From JASLDZ01 sp964242625 (GTDB lineage: Bacteria; Pseudomonadota; Alphaproteobacteria; Caulobacterales; Caulobacteraceae), in NCBI GenBank assembly GCA_964242625.1, contig CAXTAO010000002.1:124001-188000 (forward strand): a DNA stretch of 64,000 nt, written 5' to 3'. This document shows positions 47,167-56,164 of this stretch, piece by piece (the first letter of the stretch is position 1; the number at the start of each line of letters is the position of its first letter). The translations under genes were made by a program, and so were the position numbers. Below the pieces are notes generated by a model. That model worked only from the letters and a program-made list of their open reading frames with translations, was not told the DNA's origin and ran no database searches.

Positions 47167-48147
47167 TCAGCCGCCGATGGGGCCCAGCCCCGCGGCGGCG
47201 TAGATCGCGTCGATCGCGCGCATCTGGTCCACCGCGTCGCGTCCGCCGGTGAGGGGTGTGGCGCGCCCGGCGCAGACCTCGATCAGGTGGTCGAGCTGCC
47301 AGCTGTAGGTCGGGCGGGGGTCGCGGGCGATCTCGCGCGGCGGCTCGCCGTCGAGCGCCACGGTCAGCCGGCCGAAGGCGTGAGGCGAGACGTAGTTGTC
47401 GAACTCCACGCGCCCGCGCTCGCCTTCCAGCACGAGCACCGAGCGGCGTGGCCGGCGCATGTCGCAGCGCAGCTCGGCCTCCACTTCGCCGAAGCGCAGG
47501 CGCGCGGAGGTGGCGGCGTCGACGCCGCTTTCCACGTCGCAGCGCGCCTCCACGACCTCCGGCTGGGCGGCGAGGAGGGTGCGGAGCGCGTGAAGGGCGT
47601 AGCAGCCGAGGTCCATCAACGCGCCGCCGCCCAGCGGCCGGATCCAGCGCAGCTCGCCCGGGCCGCGGCCGATCTCGGCGTCGAAATCGGCCGAGGCGCG
47701 CAGGATGCGGCCGAGCCGCCCCTCGCGCACCAGCCGCTCGACCTCCAGGAAGGCCGGATGGAAGCGGTGGTGGAAGGCCTCCAGCGCCGGGCGCCCCGCC
47801 GCCTCGGCTGCGTCGACCATGGCCTGGGCGTGCTCGGCGTTGAGCGCCCACGGCTTCTCGACGAGCTGCGCCTTGCCGGCGACGGCGGCCGCCCTCGACC
47901 ACTCGAGGTGCTCGCCCGGGGGCAGGGCGTTGTAGACGGCGTCCACGTCGGGGCGCGCGAGAAGGGCGGCGTAGCCCTCCACCGCGTGAGGGATCGCGTG
48001 CTCGTCGGCGTAGGCTCGCGCCTTGGCGCCGTCGCGGGCGGCGACGGCGACGATCTCCGCGCGCAGGTCGGCGCGCGCGGGCTCGATGATCGCGCGCGGC
48101 GCGATGCGCGAGGCGCCGAGGAGTCCGATGCGGAGCGGCGCGCTCAT
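47167..48147 (-). CDS. Gfo/Idh/MocA family oxidoreductase
   Basis: 326 residues from ATG 48147. The Rossmann start is IGLLGASRIAPRAI, the cofactor lysine sits in EKPWALNAEHA, and the middle has FHHRFHPAFLEVE. Members reduce or oxidise sugars, inositols and related hydroxy compounds with NAD(P). The closest subtype is the dihydrodiol/xylose dehydrogenase-like group, judged by the EKPWALN motif, so the substrate is open. Its start overlaps the end of the FeoB-associated gene by four bases (ATGA), an odd pairing that suggests read-through from the feo operon. Confidence 0.87.
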   Translation of the reverse strand: MSAPLRIGLLGASRIAPRAIIEPARADLRAEIVAVAARDGAKARAYADEHAIPHAVEGYAALLARPDVDAVYNALPPGEHLEWSRAAAVAGKAQLVEKPWALNAEHAQAMVDAAEAAGRPALEAFHHRFHPAFLEVERLVREGRLGRILRASADFDAEIGRGPGELRWIRPLGGGALMDLGCYALHALRTLLAAQPEVVEARCDVESGVDAATSARLRFGEVEAELRCDMRRPRRSVLVLEGERGRVEFDNYVSPHAFGRLTVALDGEPPREIARDPRPTYSWQLDHLIEVCAGRATPLTGGRDAVDQMRAIDAIYAAAGLGPIGG

Positions 48148-48401
48148 CGGCAGCCGCACTCCGGCCCGCACGCGTCGGCCGCCGGGCGGGTGGCGCGCGG
48201 CGGCGCGCGCCCGTCCAGCTCCTGCGCCTGAAGCGCCTCCACCCCGCCGGCGGCCAGCGGGGAGGCCGCCTCCGCGCGGGCGCGGGATCCGCGGGGCGCG
48301 AGCCCGGCCAGCCGCCGTCGCAGGCCGGAGGGTGCGAAGCTCCACACGAGCCAGGCGGCGGCGGCCAGCACCACCGCATCCACGACCAATTGCTGGATCA
48401 T
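48144..48401 (-). CDS. FeoB-associated small membrane protein with Cys-rich end
   Basis: 85 residues. One N-terminal membrane helix (QLVVDAVVLAAAAWLVWSF) is followed by a basic stretch and a C-terminus CGPECGCR. It overlaps the end of feoB as ATGA. Its shape, membrane helix and Cys-rich tail, resembles FeoB-associated Cys-rich or DUF6587 proteins, thought to act with FeoB in ferrous iron transport. The role is inferred from position and shape. Confidence 0.65.
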   Translation of the reverse strand: MIQQLVVDAVVLAAAAWLVWSFAPSGLRRRLAGLAPRGSRARAEAASPLAAGGVEALQAQELDGRAPPRATRPAADACGPECGCR

Positions 48402-50299
48402 GCGTGCAGCGCCCAACTCGCCAGGTGGAACACGAGGAACGACGCCCCGTAGGCCATGGCGCTCATGTAGGCCACCATCACCAGCGGCCAGACCCAGCTG
48501 TCGGTCTCGCGGCGCACGACGCTGAGGGTCGAGGCGCACTGGGGCGCGAACACGAACCAGGCCAGGAGCGAGAGCGCGGTCGGCGTCGACCAGTGGTGCT
48601 GCAGCGCCGCGCCCAGCGCGCCCGAGCTCTCGCCCCCGGCGGAGACGGCGTAGATCGTGCCGAGCGTGGCCACCACAACCTCGCGCGCGGCGAAGGCGGG
48701 GATCAGCGCCAAGGCGATCGCCCAGTCGAAGCCGATGGGCTGGAACACCGGCGCCAGCGCGTGGCCGATGATCCCCGCGAAGGAATAGTCGATCGCGGGC
48801 CCCGTCGCGCCGGGCGGGGCGGAGGGCGTGGTGGAGAGCCACCAGATCACCACCATGATCGCCAGTATGGTCGTGCCCGCCCGCGTCAGGAACGAGCGCG
48901 CACGCGTGTAGACGCCCTGCACCACATTGCCGACCGAGGGGCGCTTGTAGCTCGGCAGCTCCATCAGGAAGGGCTCGCTCACCCCGCGCCAGACGAAGCG
49001 CCGCGTCACCGCCGCCACGAGAAGGCCGGAGAGAATGCCTGTCGCGTACAGGCCGAACATGACGAGGCCGCGCAGGTCGACCACGCCCGCGAAGGTGCGG
49101 TGCGGCACGAAGGCCGAGATGATCAGCGTGTAGACGGGGATACGCGCCGAGCAGGTCATCAGCGGCGCGATGAGGATGGTGGTCAGCCGGTCGCGGCGGT
49201 TGTCGATCACCCGCGTCGACATGATGCCGGGGATCGCACACGCGAACGACGACAGGAGCGGGATGAACGCCCGCCCGTGCAGGCCCGCCCCGCCCATCAG
49301 CCGGTCCATCAGGAACGCCGCCCGGCCCATGTAGCCGGAGTCCTCCAGGAGGATGATGAACAGGAACAGGATCACGATCTGCGGCAGGAAGACGAGCACG
49401 CTGCCCACCCCCGCGATCACCCCGTCCGCCAGGAGGTCGCGCAACGGCCCCTCCGGCAGCGTCGCCTTCACCCAGGCGCCGATGCCGTCGAACAGATGGG
49501 TCAGCGCGTCCATCACCGGCTGGGCCCCGGCGAACACCGCCTGGAACATGAAGAAAAGTATCGTCAGGAGGATGATGAGCCCCCACGCGGGGTGCAGCAG
49601 CACGCCGTCCAACCGCCCCGTCCAGGTGTCGGGCAGGCGCGGCGGCGTCACGCAGGCCTTGAGGATGCGCTCGGCCTCGCGGTGCGAGGCGCGGATCGCG
49701 CCCGCGTCGGGCGCGCGCCAGGCCTGGGCGTCGCGCGCGACGTTGGCTTGGCCTTCAACGGCCTCAAGGAGCCGGTCGAGGCCGCGCCGGCGCGTGGCGA
49801 CGGTGGGGACGACGGGGCACCCCAGCTCGGCCGACAGGCGCTGGAGGTCGATGCCGAAGCCCTGACGCTCGGCGATGTCGATCATGTTTAGCGCCAAGAC
49901 GAGCGGCCGGCCCACCTCGCGCAGCTCGAGCGCGAGCCGCAGCACGAGGCGCAGGTTGGTGGCGTCGGCCACGCAGACCAGCACGTCGGGGAGCGCCTCG
50001 CCGTCCAGCCGGCCCAGCACCACGTCGCGCGTCACCTCCTCGTCGGGGGAGCGCGCGCGTAGGGAGTAGGTCCCCGGCAGGTCCAGCAGCTGGAGCCGGC
50101 CGCCGGAGGGGAGGGCGACCGCGCCCTCCTTCCGCTCCACGGTCACGCCCGGATAATTGGCGACCTTCTGGCGCGCGCCCGTGAGCGCGTTGAAGAGGGC
50201 GGTCTTGCCGGAGTTGGGGTTGCCGACCAGCGCCGCGCGCAGAGGGCGCGTGCGGGCCGCGGGCGGCGCAGGCGCTTCGGTCAGCGTGGCGGCGCTCAT
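48398..50299 (-). CDS. feoB: Ferrous iron transport protein B
   Basis: 633 residues. The N-terminal G domain has GNPNSGKTALFNALTG (G1), DLPGTYSL (G3) and NMID (G4). The membrane half contains two gate regions (SFACAIPGIMSTRVI, IPAFAAREVVV), and the end is also membranous. FeoB imports Fe(II) across the inner membrane. At 633 residues it is somewhat shorter than E. coli FeoB (773), in line with other alphaproteobacteria. It follows feoA by 16 bases. Confidence 0.96.
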   Translation of the reverse strand: MSAATLTEAPAPPAARTRPLRAALVGNPNSGKTALFNALTGARQKVANYPGVTVERKEGAVALPSGGRLQLLDLPGTYSLRARSPDEEVTRDVVLGRLDGEALPDVLVCVADATNLRLVLRLALELREVGRPLVLALNMIDIAERQGFGIDLQRLSAELGCPVVPTVATRRRGLDRLLEAVEGQANVARDAQAWRAPDAGAIRASHREAERILKACVTPPRLPDTWTGRLDGVLLHPAWGLIILLTILFFMFQAVFAGAQPVMDALTHLFDGIGAWVKATLPEGPLRDLLADGVIAGVGSVLVFLPQIVILFLFIILLEDSGYMGRAAFLMDRLMGGAGLHGRAFIPLLSSFACAIPGIMSTRVIDNRRDRLTTILIAPLMTCSARIPVYTLIISAFVPHRTFAGVVDLRGLVMFGLYATGILSGLLVAAVTRRFVWRGVSEPFLMELPSYKRPSVGNVVQGVYTRARSFLTRAGTTILAIMVVIWWLSTTPSAPPGATGPAIDYSFAGIIGHALAPVFQPIGFDWAIALALIPAFAAREVVVATLGTIYAVSAGGESSGALGAALQHHWSTPTALSLLAWFVFAPQCASTLSVVRRETDSWVWPLVMVAYMSAMAYGASFLVFHLASWALHA

Positions 50300-50315
50300 C
50301 GGCCGCGCCCGGACC

Positions 50316-50666
50316 TCAGCCGTGGAGCTGGACGAGGATGTCGGCGGCCTCGCGCCGGCGCAGCGCCACGCGCGTGTCGTCGACGCGCACCGCCAGCGGG
50401 TCGCGGCCGAACAGCCCCTCGTGCAGCACGCGGATCTCGGCGCCCTCCACGAAGCCGATCTCGAGGAGCCGCCGCTCCAGCTCGTCCTGGTGCACGCCGT
50501 GGCCGTCGAGGGGGCCGTGCAGATGCGGCGCGTGAACGCCCACGCCGACGCCCACCACCACGCCCCGGTCGCCCCGGCGCGCCTGCGCCAGCGGGATCAC
50601 GCGCGCAGCGGCCGCGACCGCGCCCAGGGCGGGCGGAGGCGCGGCGGGGGCGTCGGTGTCGAACAT
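50316..50666 (-). CDS. feoA: Ferrous iron transport protein A
   Basis: 116 residues from ATG 50666; a TTG at 50702 lies inside the candidate Fur box and is unlikely. An Ala/Pro-rich N-terminus precedes the SH3-like FeoA core: LERRLLEIGFVEGAEIRVLHE, then DPLAVRVDDTRVALRRREA. FeoA is a small cytoplasmic partner of FeoB. The N-terminal 40 residues and a Gly/Val/His insert (VGVGVGVHAPHLHGP) make it longer than the usual 75-85. Confidence 0.9.
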   Translation of the reverse strand: MFDTDAPAAPPPALGAVAAAARVIPLAQARRGDRGVVVGVGVGVHAPHLHGPLDGHGVHQDELERRLLEIGFVEGAEIRVLHEGLFGRDPLAVRVDDTRVALRRREAADILVQLHG

Positions 50667-50696
50667 GAGAAGCGATATCAGCCCGCACGCGCCGTA

Positions 50697-50712
50697 TTGC
50701 AAGCGGTTCTCA
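50697..50712 (-). promoter_or_regulatory. Candidate Fur box of the feo operon
   Basis: TTGCAAGCGGTTCTCA resembles the alphaproteobacterial Fur site form TTGCGAATNATTCTCA. It lies about 31 bases upstream of the feoA start. Iron-repressed expression of feoAB is expected. The match is partial and made from memory. Confidence 0.45.
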
Positions 50713-50828
50713 GGCTTCGGCGATCAGGCCAGGCGCGGCCGCCGGCCGGCGTGGGCATGACCCCGAATTAACTCGTCCTCCCCAAGCGCGACGGCCAAGC
50801 TCTTTGCCACCCTGCCGGAGCCCGTCCC

Positions 50829-51920
50829 TTGCGTATCGCCTGCACAGTCGCCGCCCTGGCCGCCGCCGCCGTGGGCACGGTCGCGGCGGCCCAGAGCTAC
50901 CGGCCCGACTTCCGTCCGTCCGAGCTCAAGGGACCCCGCAGCGGGCCCCCTAACGTCGCGATGGTGTTAGGTACGCCGCACCTGTCGCAACTGCCGCCGG
51001 CTTTCACACCCGATCAGGCCGGGCCGTTGGTGGACGCACTGGCCCGCTTCCGGCCGCAGATGATCGGGGTCGAGGACCGCTCCGGCGTGCAGTGCGAGAG
51101 CCTGCGCCGCTTTCCCAGCCGGTACGCCGACACGGTGACGACCTACTGCCCCGACCTTACGGCGGCCCGCGCCGCGACCGGGCTCGACGTGCCCGCCGCC
51201 ACGGCCGAGGCCGACCGGCTGCTCGCCGCCTGGCCCGCCACCCCTTCGCCGGCCCAGCGCCGCCGCCTGACCGCGGTGTTCATGGCCGGAGGGGAGGAGC
51301 CCTCGGCCGAGGTTCAGTGGCTGCGTCTGGCGCCCGCCGAGCGTCACGCCGGAGACGGGCTGGACGCCGCGCTGGTCGTCCGGCTGGAGTCGCTGCGCGC
51401 TTCCCGCAACGAGACCTATGCGGTCGCCGCCCCGCTCGCCGCGCGCCAGGGGCTGGAGCGGCTGTACGCCATCGACGACCAGAGCGCCTGGACGCCCGAT
51501 CCGACCGACCCCGCCGAGCTCAAGGCGCAGGGCGCGGCCATCCAGAAGGCCTGGGACAACGCGGCCACCGCCCAGCGCAGGCGCATGGACGACGCACTGA
51601 ACTCGCGCCTCGGCCGGCCCGGCGCCCTTCTCGACTACTATCGGGCGCTGAACGCGCCCGGCCAGGCGGCGCTCGTGTTCCGCAGCGACTTCGGCGCCGC
51701 GCTGGAGGAGTTCTCGCCGCAGCGGTTCGGCCGCGGCTACCTGGCCTATTGGGAGGCGCGCAACCTGCGCATGGCCGCCAACATCCGGCTTGCGCTGGGC
51801 GAGCATCCAGGCTCGCGCATGCTCGTCATCGTGGGGGCCTCGCACAAGGGCTACCTGGAAGCCTACCTGGACGAGATGCACGACGTGCGGCTGGTCGACG
51901 CCGAGGCCCTGCTGCACTAG
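50829..51920 (+). CDS. DUF5694 family secreted protein (TraB/GumN-like)
   Basis: 363 residues from TTG 50829 with a signal peptide (TVAALAAAAVGTVAAA). AMVLGTPHLSQLP and RFRPQMIGVED near the start, and YLAYWEARNLRMAANI with GSRMLVIVGASHKGYLEAYL near the end, match DUF5694, which appears related to TraB/GumN proteins with conserved GxxH motifs at both ends. Those are thought to be metal-dependent hydrolases, and this is only an inference here. It is a single-gene unit in the periplasm between feoA and gyrA. Confidence 0.78.
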   Translation: MRIACTVAALAAAAVGTVAAAQSYRPDFRPSELKGPRSGPPNVAMVLGTPHLSQLPPAFTPDQAGPLVDALARFRPQMIGVEDRSGVQCESLRRFPSRYADTVTTYCPDLTAARAATGLDVPAATAEADRLLAAWPATPSPAQRRRLTAVFMAGGEEPSAEVQWLRLAPAERHAGDGLDAALVVRLESLRASRNETYAVAAPLAARQGLERLYAIDDQSAWTPDPTDPAELKAQGAAIQKAWDNAATAQRRRMDDALNSRLGRPGALLDYYRALNAPGQAALVFRSDFGAALEEFSPQRFGRGYLAYWEARNLRMAANIRLALGEHPGSRMLVIVGASHKGYLEAYLDEMHDVRLVDAEALLH

Positions 51921-52029
51921 CCGAGCCACCCGGCTTTTTGCCCCGCAGGGGCGCGGATGCTAGACGGGGGACGCCCCTCGCGCGCGCCGATTCCGCGCCC
52001 GCCGCGCCCCTTTTCCTTCCGGACACGCC

Positions 52030-54777
52030 TTGGCCGACGACCTTCCCCAGCCGCCCTCCACCCCCGGCGGCGTGACGCCCATCGCCATCGAGGACGAGCT
52101 CAAGCGCTCCTACCTCGACTACGCCATGAGCGTGATCGTGAGCCGCGCCCTGCCGGACGTGCGCGACGGGCTGAAGCCCGTGCACCGCCGCATCCTGTTC
52201 TCCATGCACGAGAACAACCAGACGCCGGACCGCGCCTACAACAAGTCCGCCCGCATCACCGGCGACACCATGGGCAAGTACCACCCGCACGGGAACCTGG
52301 CGATCTACGACGCCCTGGTGCGCATGGCCCAGCCGTTCTCCCTGCGGCTGCCCCTGATCGACGGCCAGGGCAACTTCGGCTCGATGGACGGCGATCCGCC
52401 CGCCGCCGAGCGCTACACCGAGGTGCGGCTGGCGCGCGCTGCCCTGCCGCTCCTGTCCGATCTCGACAAGGATACGGTCGACTTCCAGCCCAACTACGAC
52501 GGGCGCGAGCAGGAGCCGACCGTGCTCCCCGCCCGCTACCCCAACCTCCTGGCCAACGGGGCCGGCGGGATCGCGGTGGGCATGGCCACCAACATCCCGC
52601 CCCACAACCTGGGCGAGGTGATCGACGCCTGCCTCCTCCTGATCGACGACCCGGCGGCCACCACCGAGCAGCTGCTGGAGATCGTGCCGGGGCCCGATTT
52701 CCCGACCGGCGGCGAGATCATCGGCCGTTCGGGCGCGCGCCAGGCGCTGATGACGGGTCGCGGTTCGGTGATCATGCGCGGCAGGACCGAGGTGGAGGAG
52801 ATCCGCCGCGACCGCGAGGCCATCATCGTCACCGAGGTGCCCTACCAGGTGAACAAGGCCACCATGGTCGAGCGCATCGCCGAACTCGTGCGCGAGAAGA
52901 AGATCGAGGGAGTCTCCGACCTGCGCGACGAGAGCTCGCGCGAGGGCATCCGCGTGGTGATCGAGCTCAAGCGCGACGCCTCCGCCGAGGTCGTGCTGAA
53001 CCAGCTGCACCGCTACACGCCGCTGCAGACCTCCTTCGGTGTGAACGCGCTGGCGCTGAACCGCGGCCGGCCCGAGCAGATGTCGCTGCGGCAGATGCTC
53101 GACGCCTTTTTGGCGTTCCGCGAGGAGGTGGTGGTCCGCCGCACCAAGTTCGAGCTCAACAAGGCGCGCAACCGCTCCCACGTGCTGGTGGGTCTGGCGA
53201 TCGCGGTCGCCAACATCGACGAGTTCATCCGCATCATCCGCGCCTCGGCCAACCCGACGGAGGCGCGCGAGCGCCTCCTGGCGGTGGACTGGCCCGCGGG
53301 CGACATGCTGCCGCTGATCGCGCTCATCCAGGATCCGCGCACGGTGGTGCGCGAGGGCGGCATCGTGCGTCTGTCCGACGAGCAGGCCCGCGCCATACTG
53401 GCGCTGACGCTGTCGCGCCTGACCGGCCTCGGCCGCGAGGAGATCACGGGCGAGGCGACCGAACTCGCGGGCGCGGTCCGTGGCTATCTCGAGATCCTGG
53501 GCTCGCGCGAGCGCGTGATGGCCATCGTGCGCGAGGAGCTCGTCGAGGTGCGCGGCCAGTTCGCCACCCCGCGCCGCACCACGATCGTGGAGGGCGACGC
53601 CGACGTCGAGGATGAGGACCTGATCCCGCGCGAGGACATGGTCGTCACCGTCACCCACGGCGGCTACGTCAAGCGCACGCCGCTCTCGGCCTACCGCACC
53701 CAGCACCGGGGCGGGAAGGGTCGTTCGGGCATGAACATGAAGGACGAGGACGCGATCGTTCGCGTGTTCTCCGCCTCGACCCACGCGCCCGTCTTGTTCT
53801 TCTCCAGCGAGGGCAAGGTCTACAAGCTGAAGGTCTGGAAGCTGCCCAACGCCCAGGCCAACGCGCGCGGCCGCTCGTTCAACAACCTCCTGCCGCTGGG
53901 GAACGGCGAGCGGATCACCACCATCCTGCCCCTGCCCGAAGACGAGGCGCAGTGGGCGACGCTGGACGTGATGTTCGCCACCACCACCGGCGGCGTGCGG
54001 CGCAACAAGCTCAGCGACTTCACCAACGTGAACCGCGCCGGCAAGATCGCCATGAAGCTGGACGAGGGCCAGCACCTCGTGGGTGTCGCCATCTGCAACG
54101 CGGGGCAGGACGTCTTCCTGACCACCGCCGGCCGGCGCTCGATCCGCTTCGCGGTGGAGGAGGTGCGGGTGTTCGCCGGGCGCGACTCCAACGGCGTGCG
54201 CGGCGTCCGCCTCCAGGAGGATGACGAGGTCATCTCCATGACCATCCTACGCCATGTGGACGTGACCGGCCCCGAGCGCGCCGCCTACCTGCGCTACGCC
54301 GCCGAGCAGCGCCGCGCCCGGGGCGAGGAGGCTGACGCCGAGGGGCTGGAGGCCGAGGCGGCCGAGCTGGAGGCCGAGGAGGAGGTCGACGCCGCCGCCG
54401 AGCGCGCCGTGCCGCTCGAGCGGTTGCAGGAATTGGCCGCCGCCGACCAGCTGATCCTGACCGTCAACGCCCGGGGCCTGGGCAAGCGCACCTCGGCCTA
54501 CGACTACCGCACCACCGGCCGAGGCGGGCAGGGCCTGAACGTCTGGTCGAACCGCTCGACCGACCGCCTGGCGGCGAGCTTCCCCGTCGAGGACGGCGAC
54601 GAGCTCCTCCTCGTCACCGACGCCGGCCAGCTGATCCGCACCTCGGTCGACGCGGTCTCCATCCGCTCGCGCGGGTCCGGCGGGGTGCACGTCTTGCGCA
54701 CGGCGGGCGAGGAGCGGGTGGTCTCGGTTGAGCGGCTGGAGGCCGAGGCTCCCGGCGCGGCGGCGGACGAAGGCTGA
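52030..54777 (+). CDS. gyrA: DNA gyrase subunit A
   Basis: 915 residues from TTG 52030. The winged-helix and tower domains follow the family; the catalytic tyrosine is Tyr129 in AERYTEVRL. The GyrA box in the C-terminal domain is QHRGGKG (about residue 559), which separates it from ParC. The quinolone region reads KYHPHGNLAIYDALVRMA: Leu90 stands at the E. coli Ser83 position and Asn89 at Asp82, while Asp94 (E. coli Asp87) is kept. An acidic Glu/Ala-rich insertion lies at about 755-800. Gyrase introduces negative supercoils with GyrB, encoded elsewhere. Confidence 0.97.
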   Translation: MADDLPQPPSTPGGVTPIAIEDELKRSYLDYAMSVIVSRALPDVRDGLKPVHRRILFSMHENNQTPDRAYNKSARITGDTMGKYHPHGNLAIYDALVRMAQPFSLRLPLIDGQGNFGSMDGDPPAAERYTEVRLARAALPLLSDLDKDTVDFQPNYDGREQEPTVLPARYPNLLANGAGGIAVGMATNIPPHNLGEVIDACLLLIDDPAATTEQLLEIVPGPDFPTGGEIIGRSGARQALMTGRGSVIMRGRTEVEEIRRDREAIIVTEVPYQVNKATMVERIAELVREKKIEGVSDLRDESSREGIRVVIELKRDASAEVVLNQLHRYTPLQTSFGVNALALNRGRPEQMSLRQMLDAFLAFREEVVVRRTKFELNKARNRSHVLVGLAIAVANIDEFIRIIRASANPTEARERLLAVDWPAGDMLPLIALIQDPRTVVREGGIVRLSDEQARAILALTLSRLTGLGREEITGEATELAGAVRGYLEILGSRERVMAIVREELVEVRGQFATPRRTTIVEGDADVEDEDLIPREDMVVTVTHGGYVKRTPLSAYRTQHRGGKGRSGMNMKDEDAIVRVFSASTHAPVLFFSSEGKVYKLKVWKLPNAQANARGRSFNNLLPLGNGERITTILPLPEDEAQWATLDVMFATTTGGVRRNKLSDFTNVNRAGKIAMKLDEGQHLVGVAICNAGQDVFLTTAGRRSIRFAVEEVRVFAGRDSNGVRGVRLQEDDEVISMTILRHVDVTGPERAAYLRYAAEQRRARGEEADAEGLEAEAAELEAEEEVDAAAERAVPLERLQELAAADQLILTVNARGLGKRTSAYDYRTTGRGGQGLNVWSNRSTDRLAASFPVEDGDELLLVTDAGQLIRTSVDAVSIRSRGSGGVHVLRTAGEERVVSVERLEAEAPGAAADEG

Positions 54778-54854
54778 TCCCGCCCGCTTGCGGCAACCTC
54801 TCGGCAATCGCTAGCGTGTAAGGCGGCGCGGTGGCCGGGACGGGGACAAGGGCG

Positions 54855-55355
54855 ATGGAGCGGGTGGGCCTCTACCCGGGCACGTTCGATCCGCTCACCA
54901 ACGGCCACCTCGACATCATCGGGCGCGCGGTGAAGCTCGTGGACCGGCTGGTGATCGGCGTGGCCGAGAACACCGGCAAAGGACCGCTCTTCTCGACCGA
55001 GGAGCGTGTGCGGCTCGTGCTGGACGAATGCCAGGGCCTGGGTGGCGCGGGCGCGGCGGTGATCGAGGCGCGGCCCTTCTCCTCGCTCCTGATGCACTTC
55101 GCCGAGGAGGTCGGCGCCCAGGTGATCGTGCGCGGGCTGCGGGCGGTGGCCGACTTCGAGTACGAGTTCCAGATGACCGCCATGAACCAGCAACTCAACC
55201 GGGAGATCGAGACGGTGTTCCTGATGGCCGACCCTCGCCACCAGGCGGTCGCCTCGCGGCTGGTGAAGGAGATCGCCAAGCTCGGCGGCGACGTATCGGG
55301 CTTCGTCACACCCCGGGTGCGCGAGGCGCTGGGCGCCAAGGTGGGCGCGCGATGA
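54855..55355 (+). CDS. coaD: Phosphopantetheine adenylyltransferase
   Basis: 166 residues from ATG 54855 (AAGGG upstream). GLYPGTFDPLTNGHLDII carries the (T/S)xGH nucleotidyltransferase motif; RGLRAVADFEYE and MTAMNQQL are the family's substrate motifs. It transfers AMP from ATP to 4'-phosphopantetheine in coenzyme A synthesis. Its stop overlaps the start of the cyclophilin gene. Confidence 0.96.
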   Translation: MERVGLYPGTFDPLTNGHLDIIGRAVKLVDRLVIGVAENTGKGPLFSTEERVRLVLDECQGLGGAGAAVIEARPFSSLLMHFAEEVGAQVIVRGLRAVADFEYEFQMTAMNQQLNREIETVFLMADPRHQAVASRLVKEIAKLGGDVSGFVTPRVREALGAKVGAR

Positions 55356-56164
55356 CCGTCGCGGTCCCGCCGCCCGCGACCAGCGCGCCCGCCGCCGCCT
55401 GGCGCGCCGTCGATCCCGATCTCGTGCTCGTGATCGAGACCAACCGCGGTCGCATCGTGGTGCTGATGGAGCCCCGCGCCGCGCCCGCCCACGTGGCGCG
55501 CATCCAGCGCCTCGCCCACGAGCGCTTCTACGACGGCCAGACCTTCTTCCGCGTGATCGGCCCCTTCATGGACCAAACGGGCGACCCCGAGAACAAGGGC
55601 GACGAGGGCGGCTCGCGCTATGGGCCGCTCAAGGCCGAGTTCACCTTCAAGCGCCCGACCGAGGGTGGGCGCGCCCTCATGTTCACCGCCGTGCGCCGCC
55701 CCGAGGGCGGGGTGGACGGGCTCGTGGGCGCCTTGCCCGTGCACAGCCAGTCCGACGCGCTGGGCGCCCTCCACCCCGACCGTACGGTCACCGCCTGGGG
55801 AGCCTACTGCCCGGGCGTCGCCGGCATGGCGCGCGACGAGGGCCCCGACACCGCCGACAGCCAGTTCTTCCTGATGCGCGAGGCCTATCCGTCGCTGGAG
55901 GGCCGCTACACCGCCTGGGGCCGGGTGGTGCAGGGGCTGGATGTGGTGCGCGCCATCAAGACGGGCGAGCCCGTGCCCCAGCCGCAGGACCGCATGATCT
56001 CCGTGCGCCTCCTGTCCGACCTGCCCGAGGCCGGGCGGCCCAGGGTGGAGGCGCTCGACCCCGGCGCCCCCGCCTTCGCCGCCGCGGTGACGCGCGCGCG
56101 CGCGGCTCGTGGGGCCGACTTTTCGGTCTGCGACATGCCCACGCCCGCCCGCGTCCGCCCGTGA
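55352..56164 (+). CDS. Cyclophilin-type peptidyl-prolyl isomerase
   Basis: 270 residues. The cyclophilin core shows IETNRGRIVVLMEPRAAP, TFFRVIGPFMDQTGDP with the catalytic Arg, and DSQFFLMR. A longer loop between about 75 and 155 contains PVHSQSDALGALHPDRTVTAWG, and there is a C-terminal tail of about 50 residues. There is no signal peptide, so it is probably cytoplasmic. ATG 55352 overlaps the coaD stop (ATGA) and its own stop overlaps the next gene's GTG. Confidence 0.87.
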   Translation: MTVAVPPPATSAPAAAWRAVDPDLVLVIETNRGRIVVLMEPRAAPAHVARIQRLAHERFYDGQTFFRVIGPFMDQTGDPENKGDEGGSRYGPLKAEFTFKRPTEGGRALMFTAVRRPEGGVDGLVGALPVHSQSDALGALHPDRTVTAWGAYCPGVAGMARDEGPDTADSQFFLMREAYPSLEGRYTAWGRVVQGLDVVRAIKTGEPVPQPQDRMISVRLLSDLPEAGRPRVEALDPGAPAFAAAVTRARAARGADFSVCDMPTPARVRP

